From: Mixta sp. Marseille-Q2659
Lineage (GTDB): Bacteria > Pseudomonadota > Gammaproteobacteria > Enterobacterales > Enterobacteriaceae
Reading direction: 5' to 3'
Length of the DNA stretch: 64,000 bases
Assembly: GCF_940807255.1 (NCBI RefSeq)
Contig: NZ_CALNWY010000017.1
Span: 1 to 64,000 of the forward strand
Numbering within the stretch: the first letter of the stretch is position 1; each line of letters starts with the position of its first letter. Positions 1-10,080 of the stretch are shown in pieces. The position numbers and the translations under genes were made by a program. The notes under the pieces are model-generated. The model was given only the letters and a program-made list of their open reading frames with translations, was not told the DNA's origin and made no database searches.

Positions 1-1
1 T

Positions 2-77
2 TGGTGGGTCGTGCAGGATTCGAACCTGCGACCAATTGATTAAAAGTCAACTGCTCTACCAACTGAGCTAACGACCC
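2..77 (-). tRNA. tRNA-Lys (anticodon TTT)
   Basis: The minus strand folds as a complete 76-nt tRNA with a GGGTCG/CGACCC acceptor stem, a GGTTCGAATCC T-arm and an encoded CCA end (complement at 2-4). The anticodon TTT lies at 42-44 in the loop CTTTTAA. E. coli also has a tRNA-Lys/Val cluster just downstream of cpoB, so the position is conserved; the rest of any cluster lies outside the window. Confidence 0.97.
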
Positions 78-240
78 ACTTTTGCCATCCGAAACATAAT
101 TACTTATGCCTCGTCAACGGCGGCATATATTACTGATTTACATTTCCAGCGCAACCACTATTTTCCCCGCAACGGTTTAACTGCTTACCTTTCATGCGTT
201 AAGACCAGAAATCCAGCGAAATCTGGTCGATATAACGCAA

Positions 241-1029
241 TTACAGGCTTGCTGCACGCTTTTGCGCCTGTTTGGCCGCTTCGGTGTTTGGATACTGCTT
301 AATCACCTGCTGGTAAACCGCTTTCGCTTTGGCGGTATCACCTTTGTCCTGCATGATCACGCCGACCTTATACAGGGCTTCCGAGCTTTTCGGCGATTTA
401 GGATAATTTTTCACCACGGTGGCGAAATAATAAGCCGCATCGTCCTTTTTGCCTTTGTTGTAATTCAACTGCCCAAGCCAGTAGTTGGCGTTCGGCTGAT
501 AGGTTGAATCAGGATATTTCTTCACAAAAGCCTGAAATGCCGCGATAGCCTGATCGTACTGTTTCTTTTCCAGCACCAATGCTACAGCGCTGTTGTAATC
601 AGTATTGGCATCGCCGCTTTGCACCGGTGCGGTGCTGGTTGACGCATCCGCCGCTGGTGCTGGTGTTGCCGCTGCCGTGTCGCCGCCAGAGGCCGCTGCG
701 CCGCTACTGGCCGACGCGCCGCTGCTCAGGCTGTCAATTTGCTGATAAATCTGTTTCTGCCGCTCAACCACCTGGTTCAGCTGGTAGCTGTTTTCCTGGA
801 TCTGACCGCGCAGCGAATCTATATCGCTTTGCGTGGCGTTAAGCTGCTGCTGGAGCTGCTGAAGAAGCTGAGCCTGTGCATTTGAGATGCGCTCAAGAGA
901 GGTGACACGGTCTTCTACCGAGCCGGAGCCGACGTTACTGATTGAAGCCTGGGCATTAGCGGCCCAGGGGGCCGCTATGCCAATCAGTAACGACAGACTC
1001 AACAAGTGAGGTCTGAAGCTACTAATCAT
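241..1029 (-). CDS. cpoB: Cell division coordinator CpoB (YbgF)
   Basis: This 262-residue periplasmic protein links outer-membrane constriction by Tol-Pal to septal peptidoglycan synthesis by PBP1B at the division site (known for the E. coli orthologue). A signal peptide ends near ANA (residues 24-26). A Gln-rich coiled coil at about 40-100 would form the trimerisation segment. An Ala/Ser/Gly/Pro-rich linker at 100-140 leads into C-terminal TPR repeats that begin near NTDYNSAVALV. It is the last gene of the tol-pal operon, starting 9 bp after the pal stop. The linker looks low-complexity and longer than in E. coli, as is common for this protein. Confidence 0.96.
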   Translation of the reverse strand: MISSFRPHLLSLSLLIGIAAPWAANAQASISNVGSGSVEDRVTSLERISNAQAQLLQQLQQQLNATQSDIDSLRGQIQENSYQLNQVVERQKQIYQQIDSLSSGASASSGAAASGGDTAAATPAPAADASTSTAPVQSGDANTDYNSAVALVLEKKQYDQAIAAFQAFVKKYPDSTYQPNANYWLGQLNYNKGKKDDAAYYFATVVKNYPKSPKSSEALYKVGVIMQDKGDTAKAKAVYQQVIKQYPNTEAAKQAQKRAASL

Positions 1030-1038
1030 GTGAGTCTC

Positions 1039-1563
1039 TTAGTATACCAGGACGGCACGACGGTTTTTGGAGTACGCCGCTTCGTCATGACCCAGTACCG
1101 CAGGCTTCTCTTTACCGTAAGAAACGATAGAGATCTGGTCGGCAGAAACGCCTTTGCCCTGCAGGTACATTTTCACGGCGTTAGCACGACGCTCGCCCAG
1201 TGCGATGTTGTATTCCGGCGTACCGCGCTCATCCGCATGACCTTCAACGGTCACTTTGTAAGACGGGTTGCTACGCAGGAAAGCGGCATGCGCATCCAGC
1301 ATCTGAGCGAAGTCAGAACGGATGTCATACTTGTCCAGGTCAAAGTAAACGATGTTGTTCTGCTGCAGCTGCTGCATCTGCAGACGTGCCTGCTCGTCAG
1401 AAGACATGTTGCCGTTGCCGTTCATACCGTTGCCGTAAGCACCGTCAGCGCCGCCCATACCGTTGGTCTGGTCGTTGTCGTTGTTCTTGTGCGAGCTACA
1501 TGCAGCCACAGCAATGACCGGCAGAGCCAGCATTAAACCCTTCAGCACTTTGTTCAGTTGCAT
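1039..1563 (-). CDS. pal: Peptidoglycan-associated lipoprotein Pal
   Basis: Pal is an outer-membrane lipoprotein of 174 residues that tethers the outer membrane to peptidoglycan and binds TolB. The signal sequence ends in a lipobox V19-A20-A21-C22, so Cys22 is the lipidated residue. A short Gly/Asn/Asp-rich linker follows, then an OmpA-like peptidoglycan-binding domain with the family motif [12 protein letters not shown]. It sits between tolB and cpoB in the usual order and is near the normal family length. Confidence 0.98.
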   Translation of the reverse strand: MQLNKVLKGLMLALPVIAVAACSSHKNNDNDQTNGMGGADGAYGNGMNGNGNMSSDEQARLQMQQLQQNNIVYFDLDKYDIRSDFAQMLDAHAAFLRSNPSYKVTVEGHADERGTPEYNIALGERRANAVKMYLQGKGVSADQISIVSYGKEKPAVLGHDEAAYSKNRRAVLVY

Positions 1564-1608
1564 TTCTAAAATCCTGTTTTAAGTTTGCTATACATATTTA
1601 CACATGCA

Positions 1609-2904
1609 TCACAGATACGGCGACCAGGCAGGGAATTTGACCTGTCCATCAGTAGCCGGAAGACGCGCTTTGAAACGCCCATCTGTCGAAACCAACTGCA
1701 ACACGGAACCCATCCCCTGAGTAGAGCTATAGATTACCATCGTGCCGTTAGGTGCGAGACTTGGCGTCTCATCCAGGAACGTGTCCGTTAATTGTTGAAC
1801 GGCTCCCGTTTCCAGATCCTGTCTGGCGACGTGTTGAGCGCCGCCGTTGGTGCTAATCATCACCATAGATTTGCCGTCAGTAGCAACGTCTGCGTCCTGG
1901 TTCTGTGAACCTTCCCAGGTAATACGCTGCGGTGCGCCGCCATTGACATTAACTTTATAAATTTGCGGACGACCGGCCTGGTCAGAGGTATAGGCCAGGT
2001 TCTGGCTGTCCGGGAACCAGGTCGGCTCAGTGCTGTTAAAGCGGCCGTCGGTAACCTGGCGAATCTGACCAGAGCCGATGTCCATAACGTAAATATTCAG
2101 GCTGCCGGTTTTAGACAGCGCAAACGCCAGCTTAGAGCCGTCCGGCGAGAAAGCCGGGGCGCCGTTGTGACGCGGGAAAGAAGCAACCTGACGAATAGCA
2201 CCGTTTGCCAATGTCTGAATGACCAGCGCCGATTTACCGCTTTCAAAGGTAACATAGGCCACTTTGCTGCCGTCCGGCGACCAGGCCGGGGACATCAGCG
2301 GCTGCGGCGAGCGATGCACGACAAACTGGTTGTAGCCATCATAATCCGCCACGCGCAGTTCATACGGGAACTGACCGCCGTTGGTCTGCACAACATACGC
2401 GATACGGGTACGGAACGCGCCTTTAATACCGGTCAGCTTTTCAAAAGATTCATCGCTGGCGGTATGCGCCGCATAACGCAGCCACTGTTTCGTGACTTTA
2501 TACTGGTTCTGCGCCAGCACGGTGCCCGGCGAGCCAGAAGTATCAACCAGCTGGTAAGAAACGGTATAACTACCGTCGGCGCCCGGCTGGATTTGTCCCA
2601 CGACCACGGCGTCAATACCGAGCGCGGTCCAGGCGGCAGGCTGTACTTCTGCGGCGCTGGTTGGCTGCTGCGGCAGGCGAGAACGATCCAGCGGATTAAA
2701 TTTACCGCTGTTGCGTAAGTCGGCAGCGATAATGCCGCCAATATCTTCCGGCGCCGCGCCCGGTCCATCCCACTTAAACGGGACAACACCAATCGGACGC
2801 GCCGTATTCACCCCTTGGGTGATTTCGATGCGCACTTCTGCGTGCAGCATTGCTGCCCACAGAAGAAGAAAAAAGCTTAAGGTTACACGTAGAGCCTGCT
2901 TCAT
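1609..2904 (-). CDS. tolB: Tol-Pal system translocation protein TolB
   Basis: TolB is a periplasmic protein of 431 residues that binds Pal and TolA. A signal peptide ends at MLHA (residues 19-22), giving mature EVRIEITQG, the segment that carries the TolA-binding N-terminus in E. coli. An N-terminal alpha/beta domain precedes a six-bladed beta-propeller. Propeller repeats are visible as [24 protein letters not shown] and PSLAPNGT. The pal start is 45 bp downstream. The 247-bp gap up to tolA is longer than I would expect from E. coli, where a separate tolB promoter exists. Confidence 0.98.
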   Translation of the reverse strand: MKQALRVTLSFFLLLWAAMLHAEVRIEITQGVNTARPIGVVPFKWDGPGAAPEDIGGIIAADLRNSGKFNPLDRSRLPQQPTSAAEVQPAAWTALGIDAVVVGQIQPGADGSYTVSYQLVDTSGSPGTVLAQNQYKVTKQWLRYAAHTASDESFEKLTGIKGAFRTRIAYVVQTNGGQFPYELRVADYDGYNQFVVHRSPQPLMSPAWSPDGSKVAYVTFESGKSALVIQTLANGAIRQVASFPRHNGAPAFSPDGSKLAFALSKTGSLNIYVMDIGSGQIRQVTDGRFNSTEPTWFPDSQNLAYTSDQAGRPQIYKVNVNGGAPQRITWEGSQNQDADVATDGKSMVMISTNGGAQHVARQDLETGAVQQLTDTFLDETPSLAPNGTMVIYSSTQGMGSVLQLVSTDGRFKARLPATDGQVKFPAWSPYL

Positions 2905-3004
2905 TTTCTCTCCCTTATCTGAACGCCATGTTCATGATAATTCGCACTGTTCCTGACGACGGTTAACTATATGGTCACTCATTTACGTGGCAGAAAGGCG
3001 ACAG

Positions 3005-3053
3005 CTCATGCGTTCACGGAACGCCTGTTAAGTAAGCGACCGGAATGCGTGAG
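3005..3053. repeat. Imperfect inverted repeat between tolA and tolB
   Basis: An 11-bp arm CTCATGCGTTC (3005-3015) is matched at 9 of 11 positions by the inverse of GAATGCGTGAG (3043-3053). Inside the first arm begins a smaller perfect palindrome, GCGTTC-ACG-GAACGC. The element lies in the 247-bp gap upstream of tolB. It has no T-run, so it is not an obvious terminator; a role in tolB expression is only a possibility. Confidence 0.35.
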
Positions 3054-3151
3054 TGCGGTTAACACCCTGCAACGTGAAGTATGACCAATATAAGACCATA
3101 CAGAGTACGGCAAGCTAACCATAGTTCAACCTGCCATTTGTTACTGCATTC

Positions 3152-4420
3152 TTACGGCTTGAATTCCAGCGTGGCATTTTTTACTGCCTGCCAGACATCC
3201 TGATTCGGCGGTTTTGGCATATGCGCCATGCGCGCCGCGTTAATGGCCGCCTGACACAGTGCCGCATCGCCGCCCGCCGCCGTGGCCGAAATCAGCAAAC
3301 CATCGGGCGCCAGCTTAATACGGACATCACAGGTGCGTCCCTTAAAGGTGTCGGCATCATAGAATTTACTTTCTATCGCGCCTTTTACCTGGCCCAGATA
3401 GCTGTCAATCGCCGCACCAGACGCGCCCGATTTTTTCTGCGTACCCTGCCCCGCCGCACCGCTGGACTGACCGGTTTTCGGCGCATTCTTACCGGAGGTC
3501 AGGCCGCCCAGCAGATCGTCTACCGCACTGCTGTCGCTGGCCGCTTCCGCCGCCGCTTTTTTCTTCGCGTCAGCGGCGGCTTTCGCTTTCGCTTCGGCGG
3601 CTGCTTTGGCTTTAGCGTCAGCGGCGGCTTTTGCTTTCGCATCGGCTTTTGCTTTTGCCTCAGCGGCCGCTTTCTCTTTGGCCTCTTCCGCCGCTTTGGC
3701 TTTCGCCTCAGCAGCGGCTTTTGCTTTGGCTTCCTGCGCTGCTTTCGCTTTCGCCTCGGCTTTGGCCTCAGCAGCCGCCTGTGCTTTGGCTTCAGCATCT
3801 GCTTTAGCCTTTGCTTCCGCCGCGGCTTTCGCCTGTTCTTCCGCTTTTTTCTTCGCTTCTGCGGCAGCGGCCTTCGCCTGTTCTTCCGCTTTTTCTTTGG
3901 CCTGAGCTGCGGCTTTCGCTTTGGCTTCGGCAGCGGCGGCTTTTGCCTGCTCCGCCGCTTCCGCTTTGGCTTTCGCCGCCGCGGCTTCCGCCGCTTTTTG
4001 CTGTTCTTCAGCGCGTTTCGTCGCTTCGGCGGCCTGACGCTGCTGCTCCGCCTGCGCCTGCGCCTGCTTTTTCGCCTCTTCCTGCGCCTGCAGACGCTCT
4101 TTTTCCAGCTCTTTCAGCCGCTGCTGTTCTGCGGCCTGCTTTTGCTGTAGCTCTTCCGCCTGTTGCTGCGCCTGTTTTTGACGCTGCTGTTCCGCACGGC
4201 GACTGTCGCTTTGCTGATTTTGCTGGCGGTTATATTGTTCAACCACCGCGCCCGGATCGACCATGACGGCATCAATATCGCTGCCGCCACCGCCGCCGCT
4301 GGCCTCGATTTTTTCGTTAAACGAACTCCAAATCAGTAATGCAATCAGTATGATATGCAGTATTACCGAGATGATTATCGCGCGTTTTAACTTATCGTTT
4401 TGTTCGGATGCCTTCGACAC
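3152..4420 (-). CDS. tolA: Inner-membrane energy-coupling protein TolA
   Basis: TolA (422 residues) transmits the proton-motive force from TolQR to the outer membrane. Residues about 14-34 form the N-terminal transmembrane helix (AIIISVILHIILIALLIWSS) that contacts TolQR. Residues about 70-300 form the long Ala/Lys/Glu helix made of KAKAAAEAKAK-type repeats that spans the periplasm. The last ~100 residues form the globular domain III that binds TolB/Pal and is the entry point for colicins and filamentous phage. The repeat domain also creates long spurious open frames on both strands. tolR ends 31 bp upstream. Confidence 0.98.
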   Translation of the reverse strand: MSKASEQNDKLKRAIIISVILHIILIALLIWSSFNEKIEASGGGGGSDIDAVMVDPGAVVEQYNRQQNQQSDSRRAEQQRQKQAQQQAEELQQKQAAEQQRLKELEKERLQAQEEAKKQAQAQAEQQRQAAEATKRAEEQQKAAEAAAAKAKAEAAEQAKAAAAEAKAKAAAQAKEKAEEQAKAAAAEAKKKAEEQAKAAAEAKAKADAEAKAQAAAEAKAEAKAKAAQEAKAKAAAEAKAKAAEEAKEKAAAEAKAKADAKAKAAADAKAKAAAEAKAKAAADAKKKAAAEAASDSSAVDDLLGGLTSGKNAPKTGQSSGAAGQGTQKKSGASGAAIDSYLGQVKGAIESKFYDADTFKGRTCDVRIKLAPDGLLISATAAGGDAALCQAAINAARMAHMPKPPNQDVWQAVKNATLEFKP

Positions 4421-4451
4421 GCTCGGTTCCCAAAAAACGGTTACGGAATGA

Positions 4452-4880
4452 TTAAATTGGCTGCGTCATCAGGCCGACTGATTTCACACCCGCCTGATGC
4501 AGCAGGTTCAGCGCCTTGATGATTTCGTCATAGGGCACATCTTTCGCGCCGCCAATCAGAAACACCGTTTTCGGATTCGCTTCCAGTCGGCGCTGTGCTT
4601 CCGCCACCACCTGCTCTGAAGGCAACTGCTCCATACGATCGTGATCGACAACCAGGCTGTATTGCCCAACACCGGAGACTTCTACAATCACCGGCGGGTT
4701 ATCATCGCTGGATACCGTTTTGGAATCCGTGGCGTCCGGCAGATCGACCTCAACGCTCTGGGTGATAATCGGTGCCGTCGCCATAAAAATCAGCAGCAGC
4801 ACCAGCAATACGTCCAGCAGCGGAACGATATTTATTTCAGATTTCAGATCGCGACGACCGCGACCACGCGTTCTGGCCAT
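4452..4880 (-). CDS. tolR: Tol-Pal proton-channel subunit TolR
   Basis: TolR (142 residues, ExbD/TolR family) has one N-terminal membrane helix carrying the proton-path aspartate D23 in PLLDVLLVLLLIFM, followed by a periplasmic domain that can dimerise and bind peptidoglycan. With TolQ it forms the proton-driven motor that energises TolA. It starts 13 bp after tolQ and its length equals that of E. coli TolR. Confidence 0.98.
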   Translation of the reverse strand: MARTRGRGRRDLKSEINIVPLLDVLLVLLLIFMATAPIITQSVEVDLPDATDSKTVSSDDNPPVIVEVSGVGQYSLVVDHDRMEQLPSEQVVAEAQRRLEANPKTVFLIGGAKDVPYDEIIKALNLLHQAGVKSVGLMTQPI

Positions 4881-4893
4881 ACGTCACCTCTGC

Positions 4894-5981
<1,088 letters not shown>

Positions 5982-6168
5982 TTTACATCCCGGTAATGCT
6001 TTTTAAACGTTGCTACTATACGCAAGTGCAAACGGGTTTGGAATGGGTCACCGGAGCGCTGAGAAAATAATTATCGAATGGAAACTATTGACAAAAACTT
6101 CGTGATTATTTCTTGCAGAAAGCGGATCTAACTGGAGATTTGCTGACGTAAATTTTCATTGGCGAAAG

Positions 6169-6190
6169 CGCCTGCCGAAAGAGGCAGGCG
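6169..6190 (-). terminator. Hairpin after ybgE, probable terminator of the cyd operon
   Basis: An 8-bp perfect stem CGCCTGCC/GGCAGGCG with a 6-nt loop lies 10 bp after the ybgE stop on the minus strand. Only a short CTTTC follows, so termination may be inefficient or Rho-assisted. Confidence 0.5.
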
Positions 6191-6200
6191 TTGAGAAAAA

Positions 6201-6494
6201 TTACCAGATAAAGAACAGCGCGCCTGACGCCAGCACAATCAGGGCCAGCAATGGCGAAAAGAACGTTTGCCAGCGAACACGATGAGGGCGAAAGCCAACG
6301 CCATGAATGACACCAGCACAGACCGCCCACATCAGCAAAAATCCCTGCCAGACAGATAATGCGCTGGTGCTGGCGGCAAAGCGCGTCGGATCCCAAAACA
6401 AACAGCCTGCCAGCAGCAAAGCCAGCACCAGAGAAAGCGCCCGTAACGGGCGCTTATCCATAATGGCATACAGCTGTTGCAGCCGCTGACGCAT
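6201..6494 (-). CDS. ybgE: Cyd operon membrane protein YbgE
   Basis: YbgE (97 residues) is a small inner-membrane protein that travels with cytochrome bd-I genes; its biochemical role is not established. Three hydrophobic segments are visible at about 18-35, 48-65 and 78-96. The ATG overlaps the cydX stop by one base (TGATG), so it is probably translated by reinitiation. It is the last gene of the operon. Confidence 0.9.
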   Translation of the reverse strand: MRQRLQQLYAIMDKRPLRALSLVLALLLAGCLFWDPTRFAASTSALSVWQGFLLMWAVCAGVIHGVGFRPHRVRWQTFFSPLLALIVLASGALFFIW

Positions 6495-6604
6495 CAGGCT
6501 TTATCCTGCTGCGCGCTTTCTTCTACATGCTCCAGCGCCAGCGCGGTGATAATTCCAAAGGCGCAGGCCAGCAGCGTTCCAAGAATCCAGGCAAAATACC
6601 ACAT
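6494..6604 (-). CDS. cydX: Cytochrome bd-I accessory subunit CydX
   Basis: This 36-codon gene lies between cydB and ybgE and is easy to miss because of its size. It reads MWYFAWILGTLLACAFGIIT followed by a short charged tail (ALEHVEESAQQDKA). The family is a single membrane helix that stabilises the haem groups of cytochrome bd-I. It starts 14 bp after cydB, and its TGA shares a base with the ybgE start. Confidence 0.95.
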   Translation of the reverse strand: MWYFAWILGTLLACAFGIITALALEHVEESAQQDKA

Positions 6605-6618
6605 GCTTAACGCCTCCG

Positions 6619-7758
6619 TTAATAGAGTGAATGGGTGTTGCTTTCAATATGTTCTTTGGTGATACGCCCGAACATTTTGTAGTAACACCAGCTGGTGTAA
6701 ATAAGGATAATCGGAACGAAAACCATCGCCACGTACAGCATTAGCTTCAGCGTCAGCAGGCTGGACGTGGCATCCCACAGCGTCAGGCTCATGTTCGGCT
6801 GCGTGCTGGATGGCATGATGAACGGGAACATCGCCACGCCAGCGGTAAGAATGACGCAGGCCAGCGTCAGCGAAGAGAACAGGAAGGCCCAGGCGCCCTT
6901 CTCCATGCGTGAGAAAAGCACGGTGAACAACGGGCAAATTACGCCCAGCGCCGGAATCAGCCACAGCACCGGATGCTGGTTGAAATTAATCAGCCAGGCG
7001 CCCGCTTCACGCGCTACTTCTTTATTTAATGGATTAGACGCCGCCGCATGATCCATCGCGCTGGTTACCACGTAGCCATCAATACCGTAAACCACCCAAA
7101 CACCTGCGAGGGCAAACGCCACCAGCATAATCAAGGCGCAGATTTGCGCCGTGGCGCGCGCGCGCAGCTGTAATTCGCCGTTGGTACGCATTTGCAGCCA
7201 GGTAGCGCCCTGGGTCAGGATCATGGTCAGACTGACCACACCCGCCAGCAGGCCAAACGGATTCAGCAGCTGGAAGAAATTGCCGGTATAGTACAAACGC
7301 ATATAGGCATCGGCATGGAAAGGCACACCTTGCAGCAGGTTACCGAACGCCACGCCAATCACCAGCGGCGGTACGAAGCTGCCGATAAAAATGCCCCAGT
7401 CCCACAGCTTGCGCCAGCGCATATCCTCGATCTTGGAGCGGTAATCAAACCCAACCGGACGGAAGAACAGCGAGGCCAGCACCAGAATCATCGCCACATA
7501 GAAACCGGAAAAGGCAGCGGCGTAAACCATCGGCCAGGCGGCAAACAGTGCGCCGCCAGCGGTAATCAGCCACACCTGGTTGCCGTCCCAGTGCGGCGCG
7601 ATGCTGTTAATCATAATGCGGCGTTCGGTATCGCTACGACCAAGAATGCGCGACAGCATACCGACGCCCATATCAAACCCGTCGGTGACCGCGAAACCAA
7701 TCAGCAAAATACCGATCAGCAGCCACCAGATAAAACGTACAACTTCATAATCCAACAT
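6619..7758 (-). CDS. cydB: Cytochrome bd-I ubiquinol oxidase subunit II
   Basis: CydB (379 residues, E. coli length) is the second polytopic subunit of the high-affinity quinol oxidase used at low oxygen. It begins MLDYEVVRFIWWLLIGILLIGFAV and contains the conserved TDGFDMGVGML stretch near residue 25 and several further membrane helices. It starts 11 bp after cydA and is followed by cydX. Confidence 0.98.
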   Translation of the reverse strand: MLDYEVVRFIWWLLIGILLIGFAVTDGFDMGVGMLSRILGRSDTERRIMINSIAPHWDGNQVWLITAGGALFAAWPMVYAAAFSGFYVAMILVLASLFFRPVGFDYRSKIEDMRWRKLWDWGIFIGSFVPPLVIGVAFGNLLQGVPFHADAYMRLYYTGNFFQLLNPFGLLAGVVSLTMILTQGATWLQMRTNGELQLRARATAQICALIMLVAFALAGVWVVYGIDGYVVTSAMDHAAASNPLNKEVAREAGAWLINFNQHPVLWLIPALGVICPLFTVLFSRMEKGAWAFLFSSLTLACVILTAGVAMFPFIMPSSTQPNMSLTLWDATSSLLTLKLMLYVAMVFVPIILIYTSWCYYKMFGRITKEHIESNTHSLY

Positions 7759-7769
7759 GGCTGACTCCT

Positions 7770-9338
7770 TTACTGCAGCGGCTGCGAGGCGACTGTGGAC
7801 TGCTCATAGTGATAGCGTCCGGTTTTCAGGCTGCTGGGGCCCAGGCGAGCAAATTTGAACATCAGATACATCTCAACCACCAGGAAGAGCGTATAGAGGC
7901 CGCAAATTAACCCCATTGAGAACAGCAGGTCACCCACGGTTAAGGTGGAGTTAGCTACCGCAGTCGGCAGCACTTCGCCAATCGCCCACGGCTGGCGGCC
8001 ATATTCCGCCACGAACCAGCCCGCTTCCACGGCGATCCAGGGCAGCGGAATACCGTACAGCGCCGCTTTCAGCAGCCAGCGGTTTTTACCGATACGGTTA
8101 CGGATCACGCTCCAGAACGACAGGCCGATAATGCCCAGCATCAACACGCCGCACAGCACCATAATGCGGAAGGAGAAATAGAGCGGCGCAACGTGCGGGA
8201 TAGAATCCTGCGTTGCCTGCTTAATCTGCGCTTCGGTCGCATCGGTAACGTTAGGCGTATAGCGCTTCAGCAACAGGCCATAGCCAAGATCCTGCTTATG
8301 GCCGTTAAAGGCTTCGCGTACTGCCGGATCGGCATTACCAGCGCGAAGCTCTTCGAGCAACGCATAGGCTTTCATCCCGTTGCGAATACGCACCTCATGC
8401 TGCGCCAGTAGATCTTTCAGGCCGGTCACCGGCCGATCGACCGATCGCGTGGCAATCAGACCCAACAGATAAGGGATTTGAATCGCATAGCTGTTTTCCT
8501 GCGTCAGCTGATCTGGCAGGCCGAACAGGGTGAAGGCGGCCGGCGCGGGCTGAGTTTCCCATTCTGCTTCGATGGCTGCGAGCTTGGTTTTCTGGACGTC
8601 GCCCATTTCGTAGCCGGACTCATCACCCAGCACAATAACGGACAGCACCGCCGCCATACCAAAGCTGGCTGCGATAGCGAAGGAACGCTTAGCGAATGCG
8701 GTGTCGCGTCCGCGCAGCAGGTAATAAGCGCTGATGCCAAGAATAAACATCGCGCCGGTGGTATAGCCAGCCGCGACGGTATGCACGAATTTCACCTGCG
8801 CAACTGGGTTAAGCACCAGTTCGGAGAAGCTCACCATCTCCATACGCATGGTTTCAAAGTTGAATTCGGAAGCGATGGGATTCTGCATCCAGCCGTTAGC
8901 CACCAGGATCCAGAGCGCGGAAAGGTTGGAGCCCAGCGCCACCAGCCAGGTCACAGCCATATGCTGCACTTTGCCCAAGCGATCCCAGCCAAAGAAGAAC
9001 AAGCCGACAAAGGTCGATTCAAGGAAGAACGCCATCAAACCTTCAATGGCCAGCGGGGCGCCGAAAATATCGCCGACGTAGTGGGAATAGTAAGACCAGT
9101 TGGTGCCGAACTGGAATTCCATAGTCAGGCCGGTAGCGACACCCAGAGCGAAGTTGATGCCAAACAACTTGCCCCAGAATTTGGTCATATCTTTGTAGAT
9201 CTGTTTACCCGACAGGACATAGACGGTTTCCATGATGGCCAGCAGAAACGCCATACCCAGCGTTAGCGGCACAAACAGGAAGTGGTACATCGCCGTCAGG
9301 GCAAACTGTAAACGCGACAGTTCGACGATATCAAACAT
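7770..9338 (-). CDS. cydA: Cytochrome bd-I ubiquinol oxidase subunit I
   Basis: CydA (522 residues, E. coli length) carries haems b558, b595 and d and the quinol-oxidising Q-loop. The first helix holds the haem ligand H19 in [10 protein letters not shown]. The GWMQNP region and the periplasmic Q-loop (about 250-380, including [20 protein letters not shown]) are present. This is the long-Q-loop form typical of proteobacteria. It is the first gene of cydABX-ybgE. Upstream are a stable leader hairpin and ArcA-like sites. Confidence 0.98.
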   Translation of the reverse strand: MFDIVELSRLQFALTAMYHFLFVPLTLGMAFLLAIMETVYVLSGKQIYKDMTKFWGKLFGINFALGVATGLTMEFQFGTNWSYYSHYVGDIFGAPLAIEGLMAFFLESTFVGLFFFGWDRLGKVQHMAVTWLVALGSNLSALWILVANGWMQNPIASEFNFETMRMEMVSFSELVLNPVAQVKFVHTVAAGYTTGAMFILGISAYYLLRGRDTAFAKRSFAIAASFGMAAVLSVIVLGDESGYEMGDVQKTKLAAIEAEWETQPAPAAFTLFGLPDQLTQENSYAIQIPYLLGLIATRSVDRPVTGLKDLLAQHEVRIRNGMKAYALLEELRAGNADPAVREAFNGHKQDLGYGLLLKRYTPNVTDATEAQIKQATQDSIPHVAPLYFSFRIMVLCGVLMLGIIGLSFWSVIRNRIGKNRWLLKAALYGIPLPWIAVEAGWFVAEYGRQPWAIGEVLPTAVANSTLTVGDLLFSMGLICGLYTLFLVVEMYLMFKFARLGPSSLKTGRYHYEQSTVASQPLQ

Positions 9339-9369
9339 CTTAACCCCTAGCTTTTTCCAGAAAGCGTTG

Positions 9370-9417
9370 AAGCATGATGTTTATTTGCCGCGACAAACGG
9401 CAAATAGCGACATGCTT
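9370..9417 (-). promoter_or_regulatory. Stable stem-loop in the cydA 5' leader
   Basis: Two perfect nested stems face each other about 30-80 bp upstream of the cydA start. The outer is AAGCATG/CATGCTT (9370-9376/9411-9417) and the inner is TATTTGCCG/CGGCAAATA (9382-9390/9398-9406) around a 7-nt loop. If the cydA transcript starts further upstream, as in E. coli, this forms a long 5'-UTR hairpin. It has no terminator T-run. Confidence 0.5.
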
Positions 9418-9600
9418 ATTGCTATTAAAAAGAAACGTTATTTTTATTTTGCTGATTAACGGACAAAGAAAGAGATGACCGCCGCAGCAAAGGAAAAAGA
9501 GTTAATAACTCATTACCATTGAGACGACAATATCATACCCTTACAAACGATACGGTAAAGCGAAATTAGTGTGAGCTGCAAGAAATTTTTTTGATCTGGA

Positions 9601-9617
9601 TTCAGGTTTAACCTGAA
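9601..9617. promoter_or_regulatory. Perfect 17-bp palindrome upstream of cydA
   Basis: TTCAGGTT-T-AACCTGAA is a perfect inverted repeat about 265 bp upstream of the cydA start. Its size and symmetry suit a dimeric repressor or activator site. I do not recognise the regulator. Confidence 0.35.
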
Positions 9618-9740
9618 CGAGTTACAGGAACCAATATGATGCAACGCAATTTATTCCAGGCAAGACCAACCAGGAATATAAAGCTTAAATATCATATAGT
9701 TATATACAAAGAGCTAAAAAGGTTAAATATAAACTCTCAA

Positions 9741-9768
9741 TTTAACTCATAAGTTAAATGATGGTTAA
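9741..9768. promoter_or_regulatory. Candidate ArcA-P binding site
   Basis: Two GTTAA words start at 9753 and 9764, exactly 11 bp apart, the direct-repeat spacing described for ArcA. An inverted TTTAAC-N6-GTTAAA (9741-9758) overlaps them. ArcA control of cydAB is established in E. coli, which supports the call, but the motif is degenerate in AT-rich DNA. Confidence 0.45.
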
Positions 9769-10080
9769 TTTTATGTTCTAAAATAGCTCCGTTATTAATA
9801 TTAATTTAAATTAATAGATAAATAATACCTTATATGTTGTTATCCAATACGTAAAACAAAGCTTTCTTTCATGCGTTAACTCAACAGATAAAAATCATTG
9901 AGGCTAATTCACCGGAAATTAAATTAACAAAATTTAAACCATAGAGGTTTTTATTTTTAACATTAAAATTCGCAATAAATATGCCAATTTTATCGACTCA
10001 GTAAAAACAGCGCCCTGATTCTTTCAGGTCGATCTTATTTGAGGTTCTTAATCGTAATAAAGGACAGCAGGTTTTGAAGT

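Larger units (their letters stand above)
9418..10080 (-). promoter_or_regulatory. AT-rich cydA control region
   Basis: No open frame of note occurs here and the base composition is markedly AT-rich. In E. coli the equivalent stretch carries several cydA promoters controlled by ArcA, FNR and H-NS. Here GTTAA words recur, including a direct pair 11 bp apart and a TTTAAC/GTTAAA inverted pair. I found no good FNR palindrome. A short stem CCTGA/TCAGG lies at 10014-10028. The mngR/mngAB genes that E. coli has near this position are absent. Confidence 0.5.

Noticed and set aside
2-77. Integration site of a mobile element at tRNA-Lys or at the tRNA operon
   Set aside because: No integrase, direct repeat of a tRNA 3' end or foreign gene block is next to either tRNA locus in the window.
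3221-4266. Long open frames on the plus strand and in a second minus frame across tolA (Phe/Arg/Leu-rich, Ala-rich or Pro-rich)
   Set aside because: They arise from the biased Ala/Lys/Glu repeat codons of tolA domain II; none has a ribosome-binding site or plausible protein composition.
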